Assembly: GCF_012933385.1 (NCBI RefSeq) | Contig: NZ_JABBPN010000016.1 | Coordinates: forward strand, 1-64,000 | Reading direction: 5' to 3' | DNA from: Paenibacillus lemnae | GTDB taxonomy: Bacteria > Bacillota > Bacilli > Paenibacillales > Paenibacillaceae | DNA length: 64,000 bases | Shown here: piece by piece, positions 35,513 to 43,378 of the stretch | Numbering within the stretch: position 1 is the first letter of the stretch | Layout of the letters: every line of letters begins with the position of its first letter | Notes under the pieces: generated by a model | Seen by the model: the letters and a program-made list of their open reading frames with translations, nothing else | Databases searched by the model: none | Told to the model about the DNA's origin: nothing | Program-made: the position numbers and the translations under genes

Positions 35513-36796
35513 ATGAAAAACTTCAGATTGACACTGGCACTGCTTCTGGTGTGTTCCATGTTCCTCTCGGCCTGCGGCAGTTCTGGCGGCAGTGAAGGTG
35601 AGAATGGAAATGCCGCATCCGGAGAGAAAAAGAAAGTTACGGTATTCCAGTTTAAAACAGAGATCGTAGATGGGCTGAACGAACTGAAAGTCGAGTTTGA
35701 AAAAGAATATCCGGACATTCAGCTGGATATCCAGACGGTAGGCGGCGGTGCCGATTACGGTGCGGCGCTGAAAACGAAATTCGCATCCAACGATGCGCCT
35801 GATATTTTCTCCAACGGCGGGGATGCTGAAATGGAAATGTGGCTGGATCATCTGGAAGATTTATCAGATCAGCCTTGGGTAGATGATCTGCTTGAACTGA
35901 CGAAAGAACCGATGACGAAAGACGGTAAAGTATATGGTATGCCGATGAACCTGGAAGGCTGGGGTTACATCTACAACAAAGATTTGTTTGAGCAAGCAGG
36001 CATTACGGAGCTGCCTAAGACATACTCCGAGCTGGAAGCTGCAGCGAAAAAGCTTCAAGAAGCCGGAATTACTGCATTTGCTAATGCCTATCAGGAATGG
36101 TGGCTGCTTGGAACTCAGGGTGTGAATCCTGCTTTTGCCCAACAGCCGGATCCGAACGCATTTATTCAAGGCTTAAATGAAGGAACAGAGAAAATCACGG
36201 GTAACGAGAAATTCGAGGAGTGGGCCCGCCTGCTGCAGCTGACGCTGGATTATGGCAATAAAAATCCGCTGACAACAGATTACAACACGGCAATCTCCTT
36301 GCTGGCCACAGAAAAAGCCGCGATGATGCAGAACGGGAACTGGGCACAGACAGAAATTGATGCCATCAACCCGGATTTGAACCTGGGCTATCTGCCAATG
36401 GCGATGGGTGACAACGCTGAGGAAAATGACAAGCTGAATGTCGGCGTACCGGCAAACCTGGTTATCAACAAGAACTCTGACGTTAAGGAAGAGGCAAAAA
36501 CCTTCCTGAACTGGCTGGTAACTTCCGATATGGGTAAGGAATATATCGTGCAGAAGTTCAAATTCATCCCGGCTGTCACGACCATTGATGCGAAACCGGA
36601 AGATATGGGTGACCTCGGTGCAGCTGTATGGGAATATGTACAGGCTGAGAAAGTACTGGGCAGACAGTCTGCCAAGTTCCCTGACGGGGCAGGTCAAGAA
36701 TTTGCAGGAGCAATCCAGGCTTACTTGGCAGGTAAATCCGATACGAATAAAATGCTGGAAGACATGCAGGCAACATGGGATAATCTGAAGAAATAA
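35513..36796 (+). CDS. Sugar ABC importer solute-binding lipoprotein (CUT1 family)
   Basis: A 427-residue lipoprotein. The signal peptide MKNFRLTLALLLVCSMF ends in lipobox LSAC with Cys21, followed by a Gly/Ser/Asn linker. The mature part shows the usual sugar-binding pattern (FEKEYPDIQLDIQTVGGGADYG, EGWGYIYNKDLFEQAGI, KAAMMQNGNWAQTEI). AGGGGG lies 7-8 bases before the ATG. No hydrolase is linked to this importer, so its sugar cannot be guessed. A perfect long terminator follows. Confidence 0.9.
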   Translation: MKNFRLTLALLLVCSMFLSACGSSGGSEGENGNAASGEKKKVTVFQFKTEIVDGLNELKVEFEKEYPDIQLDIQTVGGGADYGAALKTKFASNDAPDIFSNGGDAEMEMWLDHLEDLSDQPWVDDLLELTKEPMTKDGKVYGMPMNLEGWGYIYNKDLFEQAGITELPKTYSELEAAAKKLQEAGITAFANAYQEWWLLGTQGVNPAFAQQPDPNAFIQGLNEGTEKITGNEKFEEWARLLQLTLDYGNKNPLTTDYNTAISLLATEKAAMMQNGNWAQTEIDAINPDLNLGYLPMAMGDNAEENDKLNVGVPANLVINKNSDVKEEAKTFLNWLVTSDMGKEYIVQKFKFIPAVTTIDAKPEDMGDLGAAVWEYVQAEKVLGRQSAKFPDGAGQEFAGAIQAYLAGKSDTNKMLEDMQATWDNLKK

Positions 36797-36828
36797 TATG
36801 GATTATGAGCTCCATAAATATTAATATC

Positions 36829-36875
36829 AAACAGCCGTCCCCGGCAGGTTAAGAACCTGCCGGGGACGGCTGTTT
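36829..36875. terminator. Perfect 22-bp stem bidirectional terminator
   Basis: The left arm begins AAACAGCCGTCCCC and pairs without mismatch over 22 bases with the right arm ending GGGGACGGCTGTTT around a 3-base loop. It lies between the binding-protein gene and a convergent minus-strand gene. The T-rich ends of the arms serve as short U-tracts in both directions. Confidence 0.85.
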
Positions 36876-36928
36876 GACGTTGTTTTGAAGTCTGGCACAG
36901 ATATTCTTTCCTTGGCTGCACCGAGAAA

Positions 36929-37264
36929 CTACACCGAGATCGTATAGACACCGCGGCCGTTCTCAAGAGTGACCTGCTGCTCCTGCACGTCGGTCCGGGT
37001 CAAATTTTCTACAGGGATGGTGAATGTCCCGGCAGGCAGAGGGGCTTCCTCGGTGTCGGTCACGATGACTCCGGAGCCGCGCAGCAGCAGCACCTGGCAG
37101 GCCAAATAATCGTCGATGCTGCAGTTGTCTCCGTCTTGAAGCTCGACAGAGTCCACCGTAAGCCGGATCTCGTCCAGATCGTCCAGCTCGCGCTTTTGAA
37201 TCGTAAGCTCCTGCTGCTTATGTGCATTCAGCCATTCGGATACCTCTTTTAATGAATGATTCAA
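36929..37264 (-). CDS. Conserved-looking hypothetical protein, small and acidic
   Basis: A 111-residue soluble protein that I do not recognise. It has an amphipathic start (MNHSLKEVSEWLNAHKQQEL), then beta-prone, Asp/Glu-rich sequence, and no Cys/His metal motif beyond two Cys (DNCSIDDYLACQ). GTG at 37273 sits on the Shine-Dalgarno, while TTG at 37264 has GGAGGAGG 9 bases upstream and is preferred. It is a single gene ending at the perfect terminator. Confidence 0.65.
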   Translation of the reverse strand: MNHSLKEVSEWLNAHKQQELTIQKRELDDLDEIRLTVDSVELQDGDNCSIDDYLACQVLLLRGSGVIVTDTEEAPLPAGTFTIPVENLTRTDVQEQQVTLENGRGVYTISV

Positions 37265-37424
37265 GGGTCTCACCCTCCTCCAAGTATGAATAGATCGTAC
37301 CTGTAATCATTACCCAAAACAGCGGCGATTATTTCTTATGCTTCTAAAATCCAAACTTCGGGCCTGTACATCGTGTTAGTATAACAAGGAGCAAGTTCAT
37401 GAAATGCGTCAGGAGGGAAGACAA

Positions 37425-38357
37425 TTGAAGAGAACCTGGATGGCCGCTGGCATCGCGGTCTTGGCTGCAGCCATCAGCTGGACTTGGAATCTTTGGCACT
37501 ATCATCAGAATCAGCTGGGAGAGCCCCTTTTTCTAGATCATCATATTGACCTCCAGAGACAAGGATTCTTTGACCTGTATTATCTGGAGGATCTGAATAC
37601 AGAGCACAAAGTCATGCAAGTCAACTTTCCGGATAACCCGGAATTGAAAGTACAGCATCGTATGCCATCGTGCAACGCTTATACTTATCAGCAGCTCTGC
37701 AGTCTGGGTATTGTGTCGCATACGGAGATAGAAGTGCAGGATACCGCTTCGAACCAAGCGAAAGCAGACGCCAAGCCGCTTGTGGTTCAGGTGATGTTCA
37801 CCGACGGAGCCAGCAAAATCATAGAGACGGGAACCATCCGCCAACTGCCTGGAAATGAAAATAACGACATGCCAGTAAATCATACCTCTTCAGGCTCATC
37901 AAGTAATGGAACAGGTTTCAGCTCTTTGCATGCAGATCGTCCGGTTCAATGGGTGGATGCCGCACTTCAGAATACTTCCCTGATCGAGAGCGGGAAACTG
38001 GATGTCTATGCGGAAATATACAATAATCATGTACGTCCGGAGTTATACAGTTACGGACATCATGGGGGTGTTGATCCTTTAGATCCGAAAGAGGAAGGGC
38101 AGCGGCTGGAGGAGCTGCAGTTCCCTCTTAGTCTGAACAAGGGAGATGCCATCCAGATTCGTTACCGGATCAATCGGAATAAATTTGAACCAGATGAGGT
38201 TTATTACACATTCCTAAGGATGACTTTCCAGGACGTGAAAGGGGAAGGGACATGGGAAGATGATGTTGTCCATGTGAACAGGTATCCAGACCTCACGAAC
38301 ACAGATGTTCGTGAGTTGGTGAAAGAGAGGAGATCTGCAAATGAGAAAGGCTTGTAA
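37425..38357 (+). CDS. Membrane-anchored extracytoplasmic protein of unknown function
   Basis: A 310-residue protein with one N-terminal TM helix (MAAGIAVLAAAISWTWNLW) and a large outside domain. A Ser/Asn/Gly-rich linker sits near residues 157-170 (NHTSSGSSSNGTGFSS). I do not recognise the domain. AGGAGGG lies 7-8 bases before the TTG at 37425, while the ATG at 37404 is upstream of that site and rejected. It overlaps the next membrane protein gene by 17 bases, so the two form one translational unit and may make a two-protein membrane complex. Confidence 0.65.
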   Translation: MKRTWMAAGIAVLAAAISWTWNLWHYHQNQLGEPLFLDHHIDLQRQGFFDLYYLEDLNTEHKVMQVNFPDNPELKVQHRMPSCNAYTYQQLCSLGIVSHTEIEVQDTASNQAKADAKPLVVQVMFTDGASKIIETGTIRQLPGNENNDMPVNHTSSGSSSNGTGFSSLHADRPVQWVDAALQNTSLIESGKLDVYAEIYNNHVRPELYSYGHHGGVDPLDPKEEGQRLEELQFPLSLNKGDAIQIRYRINRNKFEPDEVYYTFLRMTFQDVKGEGTWEDDVVHVNRYPDLTNTDVRELVKERRSANEKGL

Positions 38358-38928
38358 CCAAACAGCCTGGGGCTTGATCTTCCTTCTTCTGGATATACGG
38401 ATTGGATTCCTGGATATCCTGCCGGATCTCATTGGCGTGATCCTTATACTTGCAGGCCTGGGCCGGCTGAAACAGGAACATACCTATTTCTCTACCGCGT
38501 GGATCATGACGTGGCTGCTGCTTCCCCTCAGCATCACTGAATGGTTTATATTCGTAGACATTCCGCTGGGCAATGGGTTGGATCAGATTCCTGCAGCCGC
38601 ATTAGTGCTCCAGGTTACTGGAGCTCTGGTCCGGTTAACTGTGCTGTACACGATATGCCGTGCTGTCCAGGTGATGGCAGAGAAACAGAGGAAGATTATG
38701 CTGAGGAATGCCGCAAAGCTGCGCCTGCAATGGTATTTGTTTTTTGAAGGGGGCTGGCTTATTGTCATGCCGTTCGGATTTAATATGGATGCCAATGATT
38801 TTACACTTATGTTCATGGGTTTTGCTGTTGGCCTTATCGCTTCAACCCTGGCTGTCATTCTGCTGATCCGAAAAAGCGGGAACATCCTGAAGAGCACGCC
38901 AAAGCATAAAATCGATATCAGGGTTTGA
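38341..38928 (+). CDS. Five-TM membrane protein of unknown function
   Basis: A 195-residue integral membrane protein with about five hydrophobic helices. The N-terminal FLLLDIRIGFLDILPDLIGV segment is a recognisable pattern of small Bacillales membrane proteins, but I can give it no function. It starts inside the end of the upstream gene with AGAGGAG before its ATG. The C-terminus is basic and probably cytoplasmic. Confidence 0.65.
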   Translation: MRKACNQTAWGLIFLLLDIRIGFLDILPDLIGVILILAGLGRLKQEHTYFSTAWIMTWLLLPLSITEWFIFVDIPLGNGLDQIPAAALVLQVTGALVRLTVLYTICRAVQVMAEKQRKIMLRNAAKLRLQWYLFFEGGWLIVMPFGFNMDANDFTLMFMGFAVGLIASTLAVILLIRKSGNILKSTPKHKIDIRV

Positions 38929-39006
38929 TCATGCGAAATGCCATTCGCGGTGCGCACAATAAAGAAGATATGGTAACATAATAGGAGTGTCAATATTGAC
39001 ATGCAT

Positions 39007-39186
39007 TTACTTGTTTTGCGGGTCGGGCTTATATTTAATCGTAACACCCAGCTGGGTGAAAGTTTCTTCGGCATAATGGTGATCCGGACAGTGCTTAGTC
39101 ATAGACATATGATCATGGCTGGTTAGAAGCTTTTGCTGGCATTCAGGACAGCGGTCTTCAAACAAAAGTTTCAGTTTACTGAGCAC
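39007..39186 (-). CDS. Small Cys/His-rich hypothetical protein (possible zinc ribbon half)
   Basis: A 59-residue protein with CPECQQ near residue 13 and HCPDHH near residue 32, which together could bind one zinc. Otherwise unrecognised. A GTG at 39195 lies on the ribosome binding site, while the GTG at 39186 has GCGAGG about 8 bases upstream and gives the start MLSKLKLLFEDRCPEC. It is convergent with the membrane protein gene that ends at 38928. Confidence 0.5.
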   Translation of the reverse strand: MLSKLKLLFEDRCPECQQKLLTSHDHMSMTKHCPDHHYAEETFTQLGVTIKYKPDPQNK

Positions 39187-39303
39187 AGGATACACCTCGC
39201 CTTTTCCGATGACTTTACTTGGTATTATAGAGCATCATGAGCTCTGCGTACAGAACTATTATTTTCTTTTTTTATGAAAAAATAACGAATGGGGCTCTTC
39301 ATC

Positions 39304-40098
39304 ATGCTTACACTACATATTGTGATGATTCTAATAGGACTCATCGGAGCGTTTTTCTCCGGTCTGCTCGGTATTGGGGGAGCCATTATTAATTTTCCCA
39401 TGCTGCTGTATGTGCCAGGCTGGTTCGGGCTTGAAGGATTTACAGCCAAGGAAGTAGCGGCGATCAGCATGCTTCAGGTATTCTTCGCTTCTCTCTCGGG
39501 TATGCTCTCCAACCGGATCAGTGCAAAAGGAGGAACGTCCCTTATTCACAAAAAGCTGGTGATTCAGATGGGAGTTTCCATCTTAATCGGCAGTCTGGCA
39601 GGCAGTATTTTCTCTGTGCTGATGAATAGTGCGGCCATCAATATGGTTTATGGCGTGCTGGCTGTGATTGCCGTCATTATGATGCTGATCCCGACCCAGG
39701 CTTCCATCGAGAACAAATCATTGCACGAGGTAACCTACCCTGTATTGACTGCGGTAACTGCTGCTTTTCTGGTGGGCTGTGTTTCGGGGATTGTGGGTGC
39801 CGGCGGTGCTTTTATTCTTATTCCTATTATGCTGAGTGTGCTGAAGATTCCTGTTCGGATTACCATTGCCTCTTCACTAGCGATCGTGTTTATGTCAGCT
39901 GTCGGCGGGGTTGTCGGTAAAATTGCGGCAGGGGGCATTCCTCTCTGGCCTGCTGTTTTCGCGGTAACAGGCAGTTTGCTGGGCGCGCCGGTCGGCACTT
40001 ATCTTAGCCGAAGGCTGAATATAAAACTGCTGCGGTATGCACTTGTTTTGCTGATTGCTGTTACAGCTGTCAAGGTTTGGAGTGATATATTAAGTTAA
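39304..40098 (+). CDS. TauE/SafE family sulfite exporter-like membrane protein
   Basis: A 264-residue membrane protein with about eight TM helices and the duplicated family signature: GAFFSGLLGIGGAIINFPML at the N-terminus and CVSGIVGAGGAFILIPIML in the second half. Members move sulfite, sulfonates or other organic anions, and the substrate here is unknown. GGGG 8 bases before the ATG at 39304 supports it over the earlier ATG at 39289. It is followed 48 bases later by an aldo/keto reductase with its own ribosome binding site, so an operon of two is possible. Confidence 0.85.
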   Translation: MLTLHIVMILIGLIGAFFSGLLGIGGAIINFPMLLYVPGWFGLEGFTAKEVAAISMLQVFFASLSGMLSNRISAKGGTSLIHKKLVIQMGVSILIGSLAGSIFSVLMNSAAINMVYGVLAVIAVIMMLIPTQASIENKSLHEVTYPVLTAVTAAFLVGCVSGIVGAGGAFILIPIMLSVLKIPVRITIASSLAIVFMSAVGGVVGKIAAGGIPLWPAVFAVTGSLLGAPVGTYLSRRLNIKLLRYALVLLIAVTAVKVWSDILS

Positions 40099-40146
40099 TA
40101 GGCTTTAAATAAAAGGGACCGTTTAGCCAAAGAGGAGGAATAGATC

Positions 40147-41055
40147 ATGAAGCAAAACCGGATTGGACGATCGGAACTGATCGTTGGAGAGATCGGGCTG
40201 GGATGTATGTCCCTCGGTACGGAAGAGAATCATGCTGTGCGTCTTCTTCACGAGGCGCTGGAACAGGGAGTGACGCTGCTGGACACCGCGGACCTGTATG
40301 ATAACGGCATGAATGAAGAATGGGTCGGCAGAGCAGTGAAGGGGCGCAGGGACCAGGTTGTGATTGCTACGAAGGTGGGTAACCGGAGAGAGGAAGGGAA
40401 GGATGGCTGGGTCTGGGATCCGTCCAAGGCCTACATTCAATCTGCGGTAAAAGACAGCCTCCGCCGGCTGGGAACAGACTATATTGATTTGTATCAGCTC
40501 CACGGCGGCACACTGGACGATCCTATCGATGAGACTATCGAGGCTTTTGAGGAGCTGAAGCGGGATGGATGGATTCGTGAATACGGCATTTCATCCATTC
40601 GTCCGAATGTCATTCGCGAGTATGTCAAACGTTCCGGCATTGTGAGCGTCATGTGCCAATATAGTATATTGGACCGCCGTCCGGAGGAACAAATTCTCCC
40701 GCTGCTTGCTGAAAATAACATTTCGGTTATAGCGCGGGGACCGGTGGCCAAAGGAATTCTTTCGGATCGGGCAGAGGAAAAATCGGAAAAAGGTTATCTC
40801 GACTACAGCAAGGACGAGCTGCTAGAGGTAACCAGGCAGCTGCGTGAAGGACTTGATCCCCAGCGTGATATGTCCCAGACAGCCATACGGTATGCACTGG
40901 CCCATCCGGCAGTTGCAAGTGTCATTCCAGGAGCCAGCTCAAGCCGTCAGCTTTTGCATAATACAGAAGCTTCTGCGGCACCTGAACTTACCGTACAGGA
41001 GGTCCAATATATACAGTCTGTCAGCCGCCCCAACGCCTATGAGCAGCACCGCTAG
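40147..41055 (+). CDS. Aldo/keto reductase (YqkF-like)
   Basis: A 302-residue NAD(P)H-dependent oxidoreductase of the aldo/keto reductase superfamily. The catalytic tetrad is visible: Asp and Tyr in LLDTADLYDNGMNEE, Lys in VIATKVG and His in DLYQLHGG. The C-terminal cofactor segment VIPGASSSRQLLHN binds the NADP phosphate. AGGAGGAA precedes the ATG. The substrate is unknown. A strong bidirectional terminator follows. Confidence 0.9.
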   Translation: MKQNRIGRSELIVGEIGLGCMSLGTEENHAVRLLHEALEQGVTLLDTADLYDNGMNEEWVGRAVKGRRDQVVIATKVGNRREEGKDGWVWDPSKAYIQSAVKDSLRRLGTDYIDLYQLHGGTLDDPIDETIEAFEELKRDGWIREYGISSIRPNVIREYVKRSGIVSVMCQYSILDRRPEEQILPLLAENNISVIARGPVAKGILSDRAEEKSEKGYLDYSKDELLEVTRQLREGLDPQRDMSQTAIRYALAHPAVASVIPGASSSRQLLHNTEASAAPELTVQEVQYIQSVSRPNAYEQHR

Positions 41056-41070
41056 AATTTCTAACATATA

Positions 41071-41118
41071 AAAAGGATGGTGAGCAAAATCCTCCGGGAT
41101 TTTGCTCACCATCCTTTT
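41071..41118. terminator. Bidirectional terminator between aldo/keto reductase and Mn catalase
   Basis: The arms AAAAGGATGGTGAGC... and ...GCTCACCATCCTTTT pair over 22 bases or more around a small loop. The A-rich start and T-rich end provide U-tracts on both strands between convergent genes. Confidence 0.9.
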
Positions 41119-41136
41119 ATTTATCTTAAATGCACT

Positions 41137-41964
41137 TTATTTTAAAGGGGTCTCCGGCAGTGTGTTGTGCGTATAAGCTGGAGCTGGCTTCAGCACGGGT
41201 TTCTCTGTAACGGGTCCCGGTTCAGCAGCATATTGAAACTCTGCGCCGTCTGGTGCCGGTCCGGAAGCCCAGGAGCCGAGGCTGCTTTCTTCTCCGGCTG
41301 AGAAGTTATACAGCACGTGAGACATCTCCTGTTTTTCCAGTTCAGGAGGTGCTGTGCTTGGTACAATTACACCTTCCTGCGATTCCAGCTCGCGAATGGC
41401 GGCGATCCACTGATTCTGATGCATGGTATCACGGGTGAGCAGGAAGGAGAGCATGTCCTTGACCCCGCGGTCATCCGTCATCTCGTACAGCCTTGCAACC
41501 TGTAGACGTCCCTGGGACTCCGCATTCAGGTTCGCACGGAAGTCTGCCAGCAGATTGCCGCTGGCTACGATGTAGCCGGCATTCCAAGGTACACCTGTAC
41601 TGTTCACCGGCATGGCGCCCAGGCCGGATACGATAGCATGCTGCGGATTCATACCTCCCAGGATCGCTCCGATTACAGGGTTCTGTGCCGCGTCCTCCTG
41701 ATCCTTCACCGGCGCATCATCCAGCAGCCGGGCAATCATGGTGGCAATCATCTCCACATGACCGATTTCCTCGGTGCCGGTGTCCATAATCAAATCTTTA
41801 TATTTTTCGTTTCCACGAGTGTTAAAGCCTTGGAACAAATACTGCATCGCAACAGAAATTTCACCGTATTGACCACCCAGGATTTCCTGGAGCTTTTTTG
41901 CGAATAACGGGTCTGGAGCATCCGGCATGGCAGGGTTTTGAAGTTCTTTTCTATGATAGAACAT
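41137..41964 (-). CDS. Manganese (non-haem) catalase
   Basis: A 275-residue dimanganese catalase converting hydrogen peroxide to water and oxygen. The four-helix ferritin-like core carries all metal ligands at the positions expected for Lactobacillus catalase: Glu35 (GGQYGEIS), Glu66 and His69 (GTEEIGHVEM), Glu149 (NAESQGR) and His182 (RDTMHQNQW). The C-terminal tail after residue 225 is Pro/Glu/Ala-rich. Spore-coat catalases (CotJC) are shorter, and this one looks like the stress/spore type YdbD/KatN. AGAGG about 8-9 bases upstream supports the ATG. It is transcribed singly. Confidence 0.93.
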   Translation of the reverse strand: MFYHRKELQNPAMPDAPDPLFAKKLQEILGGQYGEISVAMQYLFQGFNTRGNEKYKDLIMDTGTEEIGHVEMIATMIARLLDDAPVKDQEDAAQNPVIGAILGGMNPQHAIVSGLGAMPVNSTGVPWNAGYIVASGNLLADFRANLNAESQGRLQVARLYEMTDDRGVKDMLSFLLTRDTMHQNQWIAAIRELESQEGVIVPSTAPPELEKQEMSHVLYNFSAGEESSLGSWASGPAPDGAEFQYAAEPGPVTEKPVLKPAPAYTHNTLPETPLK

Positions 41965-42084
41965 ATAGGATTCACCTCTTCGTCTGATTTGTGGTGCAGC
42001 ACCTTCTATTACCCTCCCATTTTATTTTAAAACTTTCCAGATTAGGTTTTATGAGGTTTAGTTACCAAATGAAAACCAAATTTA

Positions 42085-42114
42085 TAGACAATATCCTATC
42101 TTACTGGCTATACT
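42085..42114 (+). promoter_or_regulatory. Promoter of the ABC/ECF-sigma operon
   Basis: TAGACA (42085-42090) and TATACT (42109-42114) are separated by 18 bases. Transcription would start near 42121 and give a leader of about 390 bases with a small reading frame and the structured repeat before the first ABC gene. Confidence 0.55.
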
Positions 42115-42142
42115 TGTCTCTGCACGAAATCACAGGAGAATA

Positions 42143-42259
42143 ATGCACGAAAAATTTGCGATAAGCTCAAACTTTATGCGGATGATGTTCGTTAGAGAAA
42201 CAAGAGCCGCGCGGCTTGATAACAGAGTGATGAAAGAAAGATATATAGAAGCTAGATAG
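42143..42259 (+). CDS. Possible 38-residue basic leader peptide
   Basis: A short frame with AGGAG 5 bases before its ATG lies about 20 bases after the predicted transcription start. The peptide (MHEKFAISSNFMRMMFVRET...) is basic, rich in Arg and Met. Its stop codon lies within the left end of the repeat element that follows. It could be a translated leader affecting folding of the element, or chance. There is no homology evidence. Confidence 0.25.
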   Translation: MHEKFAISSNFMRMMFVRETRAARLDNRVMKERYIEAR

Positions 42260-42490
42260 ATTGAACTATAGAATAAACCCTTCTATAGCGGAGGTGACAA
42301 GTGATTCTGGAGAAGCGCTAGCGTCCGCCTAAAAGCTTTCCGCAGGAAAGCTAGCATCGAAAGCATAAGCTTTGCCTCCAAAATGCCACCACAGATTATA
42401 ATTCCAAGCATTTTGGAGGCAACAGCGGTCGTAAGAACACTTGCCATAGCAGCCTCCCTGAATGGTAACTTTTAACTTCAGTCTATATAG
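42252..42490 (+). repeat. Dispersed structured intergenic element, copy 2, with 40-bp insertion
   Basis: Second copy, in plus orientation. The right end CTATATAGACTGAAGTTAA (read on the minus strand) and the left end CTAGATAGATTGAA form imperfect terminal inverted repeats. The inner hairpin is a perfect 15-bp stem, TTGCCTCCAAAATGC (42372-42386) with GCATTTTGGAGGCAA (42408-42422) and a 21-base loop. The GCGGAGGTGACAAGTGATTC segment and the AACAGCGGTCGTAAGAACAC segment are almost identical to copy 1. A 40-base block (42331-42370), absent from copies 1 and 3, adds a hairpin AGCTTTCC-GCA-GGAAAGCT. The element ends 18 bases before the ATG of the ABC ATPase. Confidence 0.8.
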
Positions 42491-42508
42491 GATAGAGAGG
42501 AACCCTGT

Positions 42509-43378
42509 ATGATTACGATTGAGCACGTATCCAAAACCTATAAAAAAGGGGCGTGGGCGCTTCTGGACGTGTCGGTTACGCTGGGCAAGGGAATGACAGG
42601 ACTGCTGGGTCCTAACGGCGCCGGCAAAACAACCTTGATGCGCATTCTGGCCGGTCTGGCCGCACCGACCTCCGGTCATGTCACCGTGGCGGGCATTCCC
42701 TTGACACGTCCTGATGAAATCAGGCAGATGATCGGATACCTGCCGCAGTATTTTCATATTTATCCTCAAATGACAGGAAGAGAATACCTGGATTATGTCG
42801 GTGTGATGAAGGGGATGAGTGATCTCAAAGCACGCCGTTTGGACATTGCACGTTTGCTGGAAATGGTCAACATGCAGGATAAAGCGGATAAAAAGGTACG
42901 CACCTATTCGGGCGGCATGAAGCAGCGCATCGGTATTGCCCAGTCCCTGATGGGATCACCGGAAGTCTTGATCGTCGATGAACCGACCTCCGGGCTGGAT
43001 CCGCGGGAACGTGTGCGGTTTCGGAATATGCTGACCCGCTTCAGTCTGAAGCGGACGGTGCTGCTTTCGACACATATTGTCGCTGATATCGAGAGCAACT
43101 GCCGCCAGGTGGCTGTATTGAACCAGGGAAGCCTGCTGATGACCGGAGATCTGCAGGATCTTCAAGGCTGCGGTCAGGGATATGTATGGGAGGCGATGTT
43201 AAGTGCGGAGCAGTATCATGCATTGGATCCCTCGTTGGTGATGTCCTCCCGGCAACAGGAAGGGATGATGATCTGCCGAATGATCAGTATGCATAAGCCG
43301 CATCCGGATGCTCTTCAGGTAGAGCCCGGTTTGGAAGAGGGCTACATCGCCTTGCTGCGGAGGGAACGTGATGAGTAA
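42509..43378 (+). CDS. ABC transporter ATP-binding protein (export type)
   Basis: A 289-residue ATPase with Walker A GPNGAGKTT, Q-loop LPQYFHIYPQ, signature YSGGMKQRIGIAQ, Walker B VLIVDEPTSGLD and the switch His in LLSTHIV. The C-terminal 80 residues form a DUF-like tail seen in ABC-2 drug/lantibiotic exporters. AGAGAGG lies before the ATG, directly after the structured repeat. It overlaps the next gene, the permease, by eight bases and is its motor. Confidence 0.92.
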   Translation: MITIEHVSKTYKKGAWALLDVSVTLGKGMTGLLGPNGAGKTTLMRILAGLAAPTSGHVTVAGIPLTRPDEIRQMIGYLPQYFHIYPQMTGREYLDYVGVMKGMSDLKARRLDIARLLEMVNMQDKADKKVRTYSGGMKQRIGIAQSLMGSPEVLIVDEPTSGLDPRERVRFRNMLTRFSLKRTVLLSTHIVADIESNCRQVAVLNQGSLLMTGDLQDLQGCGQGYVWEAMLSAEQYHALDPSLVMSSRQQEGMMICRMISMHKPHPDALQVEPGLEEGYIALLRRERDE

